Shown here: in pieces, positions 46,404-56,850 of the stretch
How the letters are laid out: each line of letters starts with the position of its first letter
Numbering within the stretch: position 1 is the first letter of the stretch
DNA from: Oceanospirillaceae bacterium
GTDB taxonomy: Bacteria > Pseudomonadota > Gammaproteobacteria > Pseudomonadales > Balneatricaceae
DNA: 64,000 bases
Direction of reading: 5' to 3'
Assembly (NCBI GenBank): GCA_024640955.1
Contig: JAHEDZ010000016.1
Location: 22,677 to 86,676, forward strand
Translations under genes and position numbers: made by a program
The notes under the pieces: generated by a model
What the model saw: the letters and a program-made list of their open reading frames with translations, nothing else
The model's database searches: none
Told to the model about the DNA's origin: nothing

Positions 46404-48065
46404 TTAGGCTGCGGCGCGCGCTTCCGCTTTCGCCCGGTTGATCGCTGAGATCAGAGCACGCAGGGACGCTCCAAGGCTGTCGTTATCCAACGCCATGCCG
46501 CCCACTCGCGCACCATCAACATTAATCAAGTAGTAGGCTGCCGCCTCAGCTGAGGTGCCCTCGCCAATTGCATGCTCGGAGTAGTCGATCACATTGACCT
46601 GTTGACCTGAGTGTTTCGCCCAGGCATCGAGGAACGCACTAACAACCCCCTCACCTGAACCATTTACCTCAACCTCTTGGCCATCAATCAGCAGCTTCGC
46701 ATGGACAATCTCGTGGCCGTCACGCTCAATCTGATAGCCCTTAAGACTGATGGGCGCCTGATCGACAATAAAGCTGCCTTTCAACAGGTCGAAGATCGCC
46801 TGACTGCTTAGCTCAGTTCCCACCGCTTCAGTCGCCTTTTGCACCACCGGCGCAAGTTCAGTCTGCATCCAACGCGGCAGGTGAATACCGAAGTCACGCT
46901 CCAGCACAAACGCCATTCCGCCCTTACCTGACTGCGAGTTGACGCGAATAACCGCCTGGTAGTCGCGACCTATATCTTGTGGATCGATTGGCAGATAAGC
47001 CACCTGCCAGTGCTCCTCTTCGCTCTGCACATGCAGACACTTCTTAATTGCATCCTGATGACTGCCAGAGAATGCCGTGTAGACCAATTCTCCAATCCAG
47101 GGGTGGCGCGGATGTACCGGCAAACGGGTACACTCGGTGTAGACAGTGATAATCTCGTCTGGATTCGAGAGGTCAAGCATCGGTTCCACACCCTGGCTGT
47201 AAAGGTTCATCGCCAGGGTGACGATATCCATATTACCAGTGCGCTCACCGTTACCCAGCAGTGTACCCTCGACACGATCTGCACCTGCCAGCAGAGCGAG
47301 TTCGCCAGCCGCAACCGCACAACCTCGGTCGTTGTGTGTGTGAACTGAAACAATCGCTGACTCACGGTTTTTCAGGTGACGACAGAAATACTCAATCTGA
47401 TCCGCAAAGACGTTCGGTGTAGAGACTTCAACGGTTGATGGCAGGTTAAGAATACAACGCTTCTCTGGGGTTGGCTGCCACACATCCATCACGGCGTTAC
47501 ACACCTCAACAGCGTAATCGATCTCGGTGCTAGTAAAACTCTCCGGTGAATACTCAAACATCCAATCGACATCTGGAAACTGCTCAGCACCCTCCATGAC
47601 CCACTTCGCGCCCTGTACAGCGATCGCCTTGATGCCTTCGCGATCTTGGCGGAATACACGCTCGCGCTGTACCGTGCTAGTGGAGTTGTAGACGTGAACA
47701 ACAGCACGTTTAACGCCTTTGAGTGATTCATAAGTACGATCGATCAGCTCCTTGCGCGCCTGCACCAGCACCTGCACGGTCACGTCTTCAGGGATCTGAT
47801 CCTCTTCAATCAACCAACGAATGAAGTCGTAGTCAGGCTGACTGGCAGATGGGAAACCCACCTCTATCTGTTTCAGCCCCAGTTTAACCAGCAGTTTCCA
47901 CAAGCGCTGTTTCTGGTGCACGTTCATCGGCTCCAGCAGAGCCTGGTTGCCATCACGCAGATCAACTGATGCCCAGATAGGTGCCTCAGTGATCTGTTTG
48001 CTCGGCCAAGTACGATCAGCAATATTGATCTGCGGAGCGGGACGGTAACGTGTGTGGTTGAACAT
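46404..48065 (-). CDS. leuA: 2-isopropylmalate synthase (long form)
   Basis: 553 residues. The DRE-TIM barrel begins with WASVDLRDGNQALLEPM, followed by EVGFPSASQPDYDF, VHTHNDRGCAVAAGELALLAGADRVEGTLLGNGERTGN and a C-terminal LeuA regulatory dimer domain (NVIDYSEHAIGEGTSAEAAAYYLI). It condenses 2-ketoisovalerate with acetyl-CoA, the first step of leucine synthesis, and is normally inhibited by leucine. The ATG at 48065 has GAGG six bases upstream; the TTG at 48077 is less likely. Divergent from an Lrp regulator. Confidence 0.94.
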   Translation of the reverse strand: MFNHTRYRPAPQINIADRTWPSKQITEAPIWASVDLRDGNQALLEPMNVHQKQRLWKLLVKLGLKQIEVGFPSASQPDYDFIRWLIEEDQIPEDVTVQVLVQARKELIDRTYESLKGVKRAVVHVYNSTSTVQRERVFRQDREGIKAIAVQGAKWVMEGAEQFPDVDWMFEYSPESFTSTEIDYAVEVCNAVMDVWQPTPEKRCILNLPSTVEVSTPNVFADQIEYFCRHLKNRESAIVSVHTHNDRGCAVAAGELALLAGADRVEGTLLGNGERTGNMDIVTLAMNLYSQGVEPMLDLSNPDEIITVYTECTRLPVHPRHPWIGELVYTAFSGSHQDAIKKCLHVQSEEEHWQVAYLPIDPQDIGRDYQAVIRVNSQSGKGGMAFVLERDFGIHLPRWMQTELAPVVQKATEAVGTELSSQAIFDLLKGSFIVDQAPISLKGYQIERDGHEIVHAKLLIDGQEVEVNGSGEGVVSAFLDAWAKHSGQQVNVIDYSEHAIGEGTSAEAAAYYLINVDGARVGGMALDNDSLGASLRALISAINRAKAEARAAA

Positions 48066-48229
48066 ACTGTGCCTCAAATAATAGAACTTGCTTTAGTTGA
48101 TGACTATTCTACGCCTATCGAATAGCAGAAGATTGCGAAGTTTGCGCTATTTTGTAATTTTATTTTGCAATTATTGCTAGAAAGAATATATAAATGGCAG
48201 AATATTTCAGCTTATAAGGGTTAATAGAA

Positions 48230-48685
48230 ATGGATCGCTACGATCGATTGATTCTCGAAATACTCCAAAGAGAGGGACGCATCTCTAACCAAGAGCTTGC
48301 AGACCGTGTCGGTCTGTCGCCCTCACCCTGCCTGAGACGTGTTCGCGCACTGGAAGAGAACGGCCTGATTATCGACTACCGCGCTATCGTGGATGCACGT
48401 GCGCTGGGCTATAAGTTGATGGCCATCATACTTATCTCCATGGACCGCCATACACCTGAGCGTTTCGCCAACTTCGACCGTATCGTCTCAAACCTGCCGG
48501 AGGTACTCGAGTGTCTGCTGATCACCGGACAGGATGCTGACTACCAACTCAAGGTGATCGTGAATGATATGGATGACTACCAGCGCTTATTGCTGGACAA
48601 AATCACCCGGATTGAAGGGGTCAGCGGCGTCCACTCCAGCTTTGTAATGCGCCAGGTGGTGAATAAGACAGCAATCAGCCTATGA
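48230..48685 (+). CDS. Lrp/AsnC-family transcriptional regulator
   Basis: 151 residues. N-terminal helix-turn-helix (MDRYDRLILEILQREGRISNQELADRVGLSPSPCLRRVRALEENGLI) and C-terminal RAM domain (ECLLITGQDADYQLKVIVNDMDDYQ). These proteins bind amino acids. Divergent from leuA across a very AT-rich 164-bp gap, so leuA is a plausible target; that is inference. Confidence 0.9.
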   Translation: MDRYDRLILEILQREGRISNQELADRVGLSPSPCLRRVRALEENGLIIDYRAIVDARALGYKLMAIILISMDRHTPERFANFDRIVSNLPEVLECLLITGQDADYQLKVIVNDMDDYQRLLLDKITRIEGVSGVHSSFVMRQVVNKTAISL

Positions 48686-48987
48686 GGATGCGGTCTCTTC
48701 CCTTCTCTTTCGCCTCGTAGAGTAGATTATCAGCGCTTTTCAGCGATGCATAAAGGCCAGTGGATCCTGCGATGCAGATAAAGCCGCCGCTGAATGTGAA
48801 GAGAGGAATACGCGGGACCTGATGGGCGGTAGCTGCGAAAGTACTGGCAAAGCTCGCACGTAGGGCATCAAGAAAGACCGCGATGTCACTTATAGCCTCG
48901 TTCTATAGAACCAAAGCGCCGGCCAAGCGCGCTGCATATTTCACTTTAGAATTGATCTTTGCCATGGCGTTAATTAGCCTTCACAGA
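48675..48987 (-). pseudogene. GGDEF-domain relic
   Basis: One frame reads through from about 48987 to a TGA at 48675 with a single TAG at 48903-48905. The C-terminal part (FTFSGGFICIAGS, LKSADNLLYEAKEKGRDRI) is unmistakably the end of a diguanylate cyclase. Upstream, YAARLAGALVL matches the usual ARLGGDEFALVL with the DEF residues lost. The rest of the protein is gone. It overlaps the lrp stop by 11 bases. Confidence 0.8.
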
Positions 48988-49112
48988 ACTTCTTTAAACC
49001 TCTCTACTCGGCTTAACTGAATTTTCAGGATATACCGGGACTAGAGGCCAGCACTGCATTAACTTAAATAGGCTCAGCGCCCTGATCTGAGCGGACAACT
49101 AAGGACAGATCC

Positions 49113-50069
49113 ATGAAGTTGATCCAAACTGCGCTTCTGAGCGCACTCTTCTGTACGCCGCTTTCAGCGATCGCAGAAACACCTGCCGACAAATATCCGG
49201 AGTCACTGCTCTACGACAAACCCGTGCAAGTATCCGACTCGGTGTGGTCAGCTATCGGACAGTTGAAGTTTTATACCTACGAAAACGCCGGCCATAACAA
49301 CAACCTCTCATTTGTGATTGGTAGGGAGTCAGTATTGGTAGTGAACGGCAGCAGTGCTTACCAGTTGGCTGAAGCACTACATGATGAGATCAAAAAGATT
49401 ACCGACCTGCCGGTTAGGTATATTGTGGATGAAAATGGTCAGACGCACGCGTCAGGTGGCAATAACTACTGGAAAGCGCAGGGTGCAACTATCATTGCCC
49501 ACACCGATGCAGCTGATGAGATTGAGAATCGAGGCCCTCAAGGGTTAGTCCGTTTAAACGAGATTCTTAAAGAGCGAGTCGAGGGCAGCGAAATCATCCC
49601 CGTTGATGAAACTTTCGACGATAGCATGACCATCGATCTAGGCGGTCTTAACGTTGAGTTACTGCACCTAGGGCCGGCCCACTCTGTCGGCGACATCACC
49701 GTGTATGTCCCAAGCGAAAACGTGGTAATCGCGGGCGATATCGCCTTCCATCAGCGAATGCTTCCGGTCTTTCCCGAAACAGATACCGCAGAGTGGCTGG
49801 AGACTTGGGTAAATGAGTTCACACCATTGGCGCAGAACGCAATTATTGTTCCGGGTCACGGTGATCCTACGGACTTTGAGCAGGTAGATACCTACACCCG
49901 CGGCTACCTAGAGTACCTACGTGGCAAGGTCGCTGAACTGCTCGATGAAGGCGGCACACTGGCGGATGCTTACGAGATCAATCAGCAACCCTACATGTTC
50001 CTCGAGACCGCTGACGAGCTTGCCCGGAAAAACGCGGGCCGTATCTTTGAAGCGATGGAGTGGGAATAA
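49113..50069 (+). CDS. Secreted MBL-fold protein lacking the HxHxDH motif
   Basis: 318 residues with a signal peptide (MKLIQTALLSALFCTPLSAIA). The metallo-beta-lactamase fold is clear (NLSFVIGRESVLVVNGSS, PVRYIVD, then GPAHSVGDITVYVPSENVVIAGD and VPGHGDP). The first metal-binding loop, normally HxHxDH, reads NGQTHA (D-E-N-G-Q-T-H-A-S-G-G), so three of four ligands are lost. The later ligands His, Asp and His remain. It may bind a single metal or act on an unusual substrate in the periplasm. It lies 10 bp before radD. Confidence 0.85.
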   Translation: MKLIQTALLSALFCTPLSAIAETPADKYPESLLYDKPVQVSDSVWSAIGQLKFYTYENAGHNNNLSFVIGRESVLVVNGSSAYQLAEALHDEIKKITDLPVRYIVDENGQTHASGGNNYWKAQGATIIAHTDAADEIENRGPQGLVRLNEILKERVEGSEIIPVDETFDDSMTIDLGGLNVELLHLGPAHSVGDITVYVPSENVVIAGDIAFHQRMLPVFPETDTAEWLETWVNEFTPLAQNAIIVPGHGDPTDFEQVDTYTRGYLEYLRGKVAELLDEGGTLADAYEINQQPYMFLETADELARKNAGRIFEAMEWE

Positions 50070-50079
50070 GGTCTAAAGA

Positions 50080-51813
50080 GTGACCCTAGAATTCACCCTC
50101 CGGCCCTACCAACAGCAGGCGGTCGATGCCACACTAACGCACTTCCGCCAATCTGACGCCAGCGCCCTACTTGTGCTGCCCACCGGCGCTGGCAAGAGCT
50201 TGGTTATAGCCGAGCTCGCCCGCCTGGCAAAGCGCAAAATCCTTGTAGTGACCCATGTGCAGGAGCTGGTGGAACAGAATGCAGCCAAGTTTGCCGCGCT
50301 AGGTCGCGCACCCGGCATCTACTCAGCAGGGCTGAAACAACGCGATACCGCCCCTCAGGTCGTGTTTGGCTCGATACAATCGGTTGCCGCTAATCTCGAC
50401 CAATTCGCAAATGAGTACTCGCTGTTAATTGTCGACGAGGCGCACCGCATCAGCGACAACACAGACTCTCAATATCAACAGCTAATCAGCCATCTGCGCG
50501 AGCTGAATTCGGGCCTCAAGGTTCTTGGTCTTACAGCAACCCCCTATCGCTTAGGTTACGGCTGGATCTACAAACGTGACTATCGCGGATTTGTGCGCTC
50601 CGAAGAGAGGCGCATCTTCGAACATTGTATCTACGACCTGCCGCTGCGCACGCTCGTGAAACAGGGTTACCTTACCCAGCCTCAGATGGAGAATCCGGCC
50701 GTTGCACATTACGATTTCTCTGCGCTGCGCCCAAACCGTGAAGGACTCTTTGCCGAGGCCGACCTAAATGAGCTGCTCGCACAGTGTCCGCGGGTTACAG
50801 AGGCGATTTGTCGGCAGTTAATAGAACTCAGCGCCGAGCGTCAGGGCGTGATGCTCTTCGCCGCAACGGTGAAGCATGCGAAAGAGATCCTAAGTTACCT
50901 GCCGGCGAGTCAAAGCGCGCTGGTGATCGCTGAGACAGATGCGCACGAGCGCCGCAGAATCGTAGAGCGGTTCAAGGCGCGGGAGCTCAAATACTTGGTG
51001 AACGTATCCGTACTAACCACCGGCTTTGATGCACCCCATGTCGATCTGATCGCCCTACTGCGCCCTACTCAATCCGTCAGCCTGTTCCAGCAGATGGTTG
51101 GGCGCGGACTGCGCCTGAGCGAGGGTAAAACAGAGTGCTTGGTGATCGACTACGCCAACAACGGCATCGACCTCTACGACCCAGAGGTCGGCGAACCCAA
51201 GCCCGCCCCAGATACCGAACCGGTACAGGTCTTCTGTCAAGAATGTGACCATGCCAACCTCTTTTGGGGGCGCACCGATGCGGCTGGCGAGGTTATCGAA
51301 CACTTTGGCCGGCGCTGTCAGGGGCTATTGGAGAGCGGTGAGCAGTGCACGTTTCGCTACAAATTCAAACGCTGCGCCAGTTGTGGCAGCGAGAACGATA
51401 TCGCTGCGCGTAGTTGCCATAGCTGCGCCGCTGACCTGATAGACCCTGATGAACTGATTAAACGCGCACTTTCACTAAAAGATCACAAAGTGATTCGCTG
51501 CGCCGGCGTCTCAGTAAAGTCAGAGAATAGCGCTGTTCGCCTAACCTATCATGATGAGGACGGGCAGACACTATCTGAAAAGTTTGATCTTAAGAATATC
51601 TCGCAAAGATCTGTTTTTAATGAACTATTTGGAAGGCGGTTAAATTCAGGATCCACTCCACTAACCTTTACAAGCAATGAACAGCTGATCGAATCAGCCG
51701 CGCTGCTGCCCCATCCTGATTTCGTAATCTCACGCAAACAGGGTAAGTTTTGGCGCATCAGCGAACGGTTATTTGATTATCAGGGCCCTTATCGCAGGGC
51801 GAATGAGCTGTAA
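50080..51813 (+). CDS. radD: RadD-type DNA repair helicase (YejH)
   Basis: 577 residues, colinear with E. coli RadD. Superfamily-2 motifs: TLRPYQQQAVDA (Q-like), LPTGAGKSLVIAELARLA (I), VDEAHR (II), LTATPYRLG (III), VSVLTTGFDAPHVD (V), QMVGRGLRLSEGKTECLVIDYA (VI). A zinc-binding region follows (FCQECDHAN, RRCQG, RCASCGSENDIAARSCHSC). RadD helps RecA-mediated recombination and double-strand-break repair. The start is a GTG; this copy has DEAH where E. coli has DECH. Confidence 0.93.
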   Translation: MTLEFTLRPYQQQAVDATLTHFRQSDASALLVLPTGAGKSLVIAELARLAKRKILVVTHVQELVEQNAAKFAALGRAPGIYSAGLKQRDTAPQVVFGSIQSVAANLDQFANEYSLLIVDEAHRISDNTDSQYQQLISHLRELNSGLKVLGLTATPYRLGYGWIYKRDYRGFVRSEERRIFEHCIYDLPLRTLVKQGYLTQPQMENPAVAHYDFSALRPNREGLFAEADLNELLAQCPRVTEAICRQLIELSAERQGVMLFAATVKHAKEILSYLPASQSALVIAETDAHERRRIVERFKARELKYLVNVSVLTTGFDAPHVDLIALLRPTQSVSLFQQMVGRGLRLSEGKTECLVIDYANNGIDLYDPEVGEPKPAPDTEPVQVFCQECDHANLFWGRTDAAGEVIEHFGRRCQGLLESGEQCTFRYKFKRCASCGSENDIAARSCHSCAADLIDPDELIKRALSLKDHKVIRCAGVSVKSENSAVRLTYHDEDGQTLSEKFDLKNISQRSVFNELFGRRLNSGSTPLTFTSNEQLIESAALLPHPDFVISRKQGKFWRISERLFDYQGPYRRANEL

Positions 51814-51829
51814 GCGAGATATAGAAAGA

Positions 51830-51893
51830 ATTTCGGCCGAAGCCCTATTTCCCAGGGTCGCGAACATACGCTTTGCGTAGATCGCTCTTACCC
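51830..51893. repeat. REP-like inverted repeat
   Basis: On the minus strand GTAAGAGCGATCTACGCAAAGCGTATG then GTTCGCGACC; a degraded partner AATTTCGGCCGAAGCCC lies on the left. Between radD and the converging small gene. Confidence 0.5.
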
Positions 51894-51895
51894 CC

Positions 51896-52159
51896 TCAAG
51901 AAGGCTGAATCACCTTGTCGTAGACCGCGCTCTCTTTGAGCATCTGATCTATCAGCGCCTGATGCTCTGGCGCATAGCTATGATCATCCTCCCACAGCTC
52001 ATCAAAGCGAAGACAGCGCACGTAGTCGTGGATATCATACTCAAACTGATGACATTGAGGATTCTTCACCGCCTCTATCTTCATGCGCTTGGCCAGCTCA
52101 TGCAGATCAATTAGGGATTCGGGTTTAAGCACAACGAAAACAACAAATTTCTCAGCCAT
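51896..52159 (-). CDS. Hypothetical small protein, 87 residues
   Basis: MAEKFVVFVVLKPESLIDLHELAKRM, then VRCLRFDELWEDDHSYAPEHQALIDQML. An alternating beta/alpha pattern like a small ferredoxin-fold or monooxygenase-type domain, but no family is recognised. The coding frame is well used. It lies convergent to radD. Confidence 0.6.
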   Translation of the reverse strand: MAEKFVVFVVLKPESLIDLHELAKRMKIEAVKNPQCHQFEYDIHDYVRCLRFDELWEDDHSYAPEHQALIDQMLKESAVYDKVIQPS

Positions 52160-52260
52160 GGTTTTTATCCTAATAGCGGCAGTTGAGCTATCATCTTAGG
52201 GCATGTCTGGTAATTTATGCCAGCAATCAATCACCTATAAATTCTTGAAAGGAAGCACCC

Positions 52261-52578
52261 ATGGATCCGTTCTGGATAGGCGTCACCGTTATCGCCCCGC
52301 TAGTAGTCGGATATCTGATCTCCATCTACAACCACTTGGTGCGTTAAAAACACCAGGTAAGCCAGTCTTGGTCAAATATCGATGTACTGCTGAAACAGCG
52401 GCACGATGAGCTACCTAAGCTGGTGGATACTTGCAAAGAGTATATGGGCTATGAGTCTGAGACGCTGCCAAAGATCGTTGCAGCGCGCAGCGCTGTTTCA
52501 GGTGCGCCGGAGTCGGGCAATATTGAAGCGCTGGGTGCTGCCGAGACAATGCTACGTCAGAGACTGAGATCTATGCCA
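52261..52578 (+). pseudogene. LemA-like remnant with early stop
   Basis: ATG with GGAAG upstream encodes a membrane segment (MDPFWIGVTVIAPLVVGYLI) ending SIYNHLVR, then TAA at 52345-52347. The frame continues past the stop with QVSQSWSNIDVLLKQRHDELPKLVDTCKEYMGYE and EALGAAETMLRQRL, the canonical LemA sequence. Homology ends near 52575. The stop and the missing C-terminal half show it is broken. Confidence 0.8.
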
Positions 52579-52796
52579 GCGTGCTCTGGTGTCGCCGGCA
52601 AGATTCCGGCTATCAACTTGCACTCGAGTTCCGCTCAGCGGAGGATCTTTACCGCCCGCGCCTGCTTGAGCAGCTCTGCTATATAAAACTCTATCAGGGG
52701 GAGCGCCAGCAACAGGGCGAGCAGCTTAGCTTCGGTCGCGCGGCTGAGCAGTGGGTCACACAATATGCCGCCCATTTTCCAATAGATAGCTTATAA
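52572..52796 (+). pseudogene. PilZ-domain protein C-terminal remnant
   Basis: In a different frame from the LemA remnant, IYASVLWCRRQDSGYQLALEFRSAEDLYRPRLLEQLCYI and LSFGRAAEQWVTQYAAHFP match the C-terminal half of single-domain PilZ proteins (SVLWCR..., VEQ-CHIE-like, AAEWI-YA-FP). The N-terminal half with the c-di-GMP-binding RxxxR is absent. The two remnants abut at about 52575, as after a deletion. Confidence 0.65.
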
Positions 52797-52831
52797 TCAG
52801 TCGCTGATAACCATTCAGTTCTGACCTTTAA

Positions 52832-53692
<861 letters not shown>

Positions 53693-53708
53693 GACCTAAG
53701 GCGACAGT

Positions 53709-54484
53709 ATGGAGACACGTGATTCAGCTGTTACCGCATACACTTCGCTACAGCCCGATCAGACGATCGGGCCGTCTCATCACCGTTTTAAACTGATCGC
53801 AGCAGGGCCATCCACCCGCCTGGGCGGTTCTGGAGTGCTCAAGACCTCACTACCACTTCTCCCTTTGACGTCTCACTGCTTATCTTCGACCCGCGCCAAT
53901 TCAGTGAACAGAGCCAGCTCGATCGACTGCGCACAACGCGCTGGACTCGGACAGTGCGGAACTGAGCTATGGCCTAGAACCACCTATCGATCTTCCAGTC
54001 AGATCTGGTACTGGTGACCAGTCGCTTTGACTCGGTTGCGCAGAGCAAAAACTTGACGATCGAGGGGCTACCAAGCACCCTCCTACCAGCCACTGTGCAG
54101 ATCGCCAACAGCACTATCAGTCATCAACACTGGCACACCGGCCGCAGTTTTAAACAACGGCTCGCCGATCATGTGGGTCAAGAGCTCACTATGGTGCATC
54201 TCAATAGTGCAGAATCGCGTGCCGGCAGACTCCCCGGCTTTAATGGAGCCTATGTGGAGTTCGAGTATCAAGGCTCGGTTTTACGCTATCCGATCAATGG
54301 CGCTGATGAGGCACGTGCCCTGGAGTATCTGGTGGATGTTAACGAGCAGTGGTCTCTCGTGGACTCATCTCAACTGGCGACGGTAGAGGGCATGCAGGCG
54401 CGCTGGCTTGTCGAGGTGCCCGCTTACCCCACCGAGCGAGTCTTAGTGCGCATCGTCACAAACTCCTCCGCGGCTGTCGGATGA
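53709..54484 (+). pseudogene. Unrecognised gene, 5' part broken
   Basis: A 156-residue frame from the GTG at 54014 (MTSRFDSVAQSKNLTIEGLP...) is well behaved, with YVEFEYQGSVLRYPINGADEARALEYLV. The same frame is readable from 53858 (SPFDVSLLIFDPRQFSEQSQLDRLR) but is cut by TGA at 53963 and TAG at 53975; other frames carry coding-like text between them (LDSDSAELSYGLEPPI). This pattern suggests two compensating frameshifts. The ATG at 53709 opens a third frame of uncertain value. No family recognised. The 3' end overlaps gor by 61 bp. Confidence 0.5.
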
Positions 54485-55791
54485 ATCCCGATGGTACGGT
54501 CAAAGTCGGTTTTAGTCGCCCCGGCAGTCACCGCGACCGACAAACCTTGCATAATCTCACCAGCATCCGCACCCACCATATGGATGCCAACAATCCGCTC
54601 GCTGCCCTGCTCCACAATCAGCTTCATCAGCGTGCGCTCCTGGCTGCCACTGAGGGTATGGCGCATTGCACGAAAATCCGAAACATAAACATCGATCTTC
54701 AGCCCCTGCTCAACGGCCTCCTCCTCACTCAGCCCCAGCGTACCGATATTAGGCTGGCAGAAGACCGCCGTGGCGATCATCTTATAGTTCGGCATCGGGG
54801 TGCTAGCATCGCCATAGAGCTGATCTACCAGCGCCATCGCTTCAGCCAGCGCCACCGGTGTTAGTTGCACGCGATCAATCACATCACCCAAGGCATAAAC
54901 CGAAGGTGCGCTTGATTGAAACTGCTCATTCACAATAATCGCACCACGGGCGTTCAGCTCAACACCTGCACTCTCAAGCCCCAGGTTCGCCGTTTTCGGT
55001 ACTCGACCAATGGCATAAAGGATCTGATCAACTTCACGCACCTCGCCAGATTTGAGCGTTACGCTGAGCGAACCATCAGCGTTTTTCACGATCTTCACCG
55101 GATCATCATTGAAGCTCAGCTTCACACCCTTGCGAGCCACCTCAGTTGCAGTGAACTCACGCACCTCGAGGTCAAAGCCACGCAGGAACAGGTCACCACG
55201 ATAGACAAGCTCCGTCTGAGCACCAAGACCTGCAAAGATGCCGGCAAACTCAACGGCAATGTACCCCCCGCCAACCACCATCGCACGCTTGGGGAAGGTC
55301 TCGAGATCGAACACCTCATTTGACGTAATCGCATGCTCAGCGCCCGGGATTTCAGGCAACTGCGGCCAACCACCTACTGCAACCAGAATGCGCTCAGCGC
55401 TAATCTCACGTTCACCGACTCGCACAGCGTGCGGACCCGTCACAACGGCTCGGCCATTAATCAGGTCACAACCTGAATTGGACAGAAGATTTCCGTAGAT
55501 ACCGTTAAGACGGCTGATCTCGGTTTTTTTGTTATCGCGCAGAGTCGGCCAGTCAAAACTGATATCCCCAGCATCAACACCAAAGCCGCGCGCATCCTCT
55601 ATACCTTGGCGGTACTCAGAGGCGTAAACGTAGAGTTTCTTTGGTACACAGCCGACATTGACGCAGGTACCGCCCAAGTGCAGATCCTCGGCGATGGCCA
55701 CGCGTACACCCCGTGCAGCGGCCATACGCGCTGCCCGCACACCGCCAGAACCTGCACCTATCACAAAGAGATCATAATCATATTGGCTCAT
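54424..55791 (-). CDS. gor: Glutathione-disulfide reductase
   Basis: 455 residues. FAD motif [17 protein letters not shown], redox-active [21 protein letters not shown]-binding [19 protein letters not shown] followed by [12 protein letters not shown] (two arginines for the 2'-phosphate), [15 protein letters not shown], and C-terminal [15 protein letters not shown] with the catalytic His-Glu. It keeps glutathione reduced. ATG preceded by a weak ribosome binding site. Confidence 0.95.
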   Translation of the reverse strand: MSQYDYDLFVIGAGSGGVRAARMAAARGVRVAIAEDLHLGGTCVNVGCVPKKLYVYASEYRQGIEDARGFGVDAGDISFDWPTLRDNKKTEISRLNGIYGNLLSNSGCDLINGRAVVTGPHAVRVGEREISAERILVAVGGWPQLPEIPGAEHAITSNEVFDLETFPKRAMVVGGGYIAVEFAGIFAGLGAQTELVYRGDLFLRGFDLEVREFTATEVARKGVKLSFNDDPVKIVKNADGSLSVTLKSGEVREVDQILYAIGRVPKTANLGLESAGVELNARGAIIVNEQFQSSAPSVYALGDVIDRVQLTPVALAEAMALVDQLYGDASTPMPNYKMIATAVFCQPNIGTLGLSEEEAVEQGLKIDVYVSDFRAMRHTLSGSQERTLMKLIVEQGSERIVGIHMVGADAGEIMQGLSVAVTAGATKTDFDRTIGIHPTAAEEFVTMRTKTRSVG

Positions 55792-55940
55792 TGGAGCTTA
55801 TCCTCGCGCTTAAATCGAAAAGTTGTGGCAAGCTTAACCCGCAGAGTTTGATAGTTCTATTTGAACATCCCTACAATGATGATAACTTTAAACTATTGAT
55901 AATATTCTTACGCTAGCTTCAATCTATTACCGGAGTTCTA

Positions 55941-56756
55941 ATGCTGCTTATCTCGTTCAACGTCAACGGTATCCGTGCCCGTCTACATCAACTCGAGGCG
56001 GTAATTGAGAAGTACCAGCCCGATGTTATTGGCCTACAGGAGACCAAGGTAACCGACGAGCAGTTCCCGTTCGAAGCGATAGAAGCGCTCGGATATCAGG
56101 CCTATGTGCACGGGCAGAAGACCCACTACGGTGTTGCCCTGCTTTCGAAACAACCTGCGCTGCATATTCAGAAGGGCTTCGCCAGCGATACCGATGAGTC
56201 ACAGAAACGTCTGATTGTCGGCGACTTCGCCGCAGCTAATGGCGATACGGTGCGCGTAATCAACGGCTACTTCCCGCAGGGCGAGAACATCAAGCATGAG
56301 GTGAAGTTTCCAGCCAAACGTAAGTATTACGCCGATCTTAATGCCTTTCTTCGAAGCGACAACGACCCTAGTGCCAAAGTCACCGTAATAGGTGACCTCA
56401 ATATATCGCCAACCGACCTCGATATCGGCATTGGTGAAGAGAACCGAAAGCGCTGGCTTAAGAGTGGCAAAACTAGCTTCCAGCCAGAGGAGCGCGAATG
56501 GTTGGGGCAGCTACACGCCTGGGGTCTCGTTGATAGTTTCCGTGAGCAACATCCCGAGCAGACGAGTCACTATAGCTGGTATGATTACCGTAGTCGCGGG
56601 TTTGAGGATGACCCTCGCCGTGGCCTACGAATCGATGCCATCCTGACGACAGAGTCACTGCAAGCGGCCTGTATTGAGACCGGTATTGATTTGGAAATCC
56701 GCGGTATGGAGAAGCCCTCAGACCATGCCCCCGTATTTGCAAAATTCGACCTGTAG
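55941..56756 (+). CDS. xthA: Exodeoxyribonuclease III
   Basis: 271 residues of the exonuclease-endonuclease-phosphatase fold: LISFNVNGIRARL (Asn), GLQETKVTDEQFP (Glu), INGYFPQGEN, VIGDLNISPTDLDIG (Asp-Asn), YSWYDYRSRGF and PSDHAPVFA (Asp-His). It incises abasic sites and degrades 3' ends in base-excision repair. Divergent from gor. Confidence 0.94.
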   Translation: MLLISFNVNGIRARLHQLEAVIEKYQPDVIGLQETKVTDEQFPFEAIEALGYQAYVHGQKTHYGVALLSKQPALHIQKGFASDTDESQKRLIVGDFAAANGDTVRVINGYFPQGENIKHEVKFPAKRKYYADLNAFLRSDNDPSAKVTVIGDLNISPTDLDIGIGEENRKRWLKSGKTSFQPEEREWLGQLHAWGLVDSFREQHPEQTSHYSWYDYRSRGFEDDPRRGLRIDAILTTESLQAACIETGIDLEIRGMEKPSDHAPVFAKFDL

Positions 56757-56850
56757 GAGAGTTGTATCGCGCAGCTATATTACCCGACAAACCACCAACC
56801 GATCGGGCAATACGCTCTGCGTACAGCCCTCTTACAGAGGTGAGAACGTC
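56752..56850. repeat. REP-like inverted repeat pair
   Basis: Left CTGTAGGAGAGTTGTATCGCGCAGC then TATATTACCCGAC; right, on the minus strand, CTGTAAGAGGGCTGTACGCAGAGCG then TATTGCCCGATC. The left copy overlaps the xthA stop. The clearest member of the family. Confidence 0.75.
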
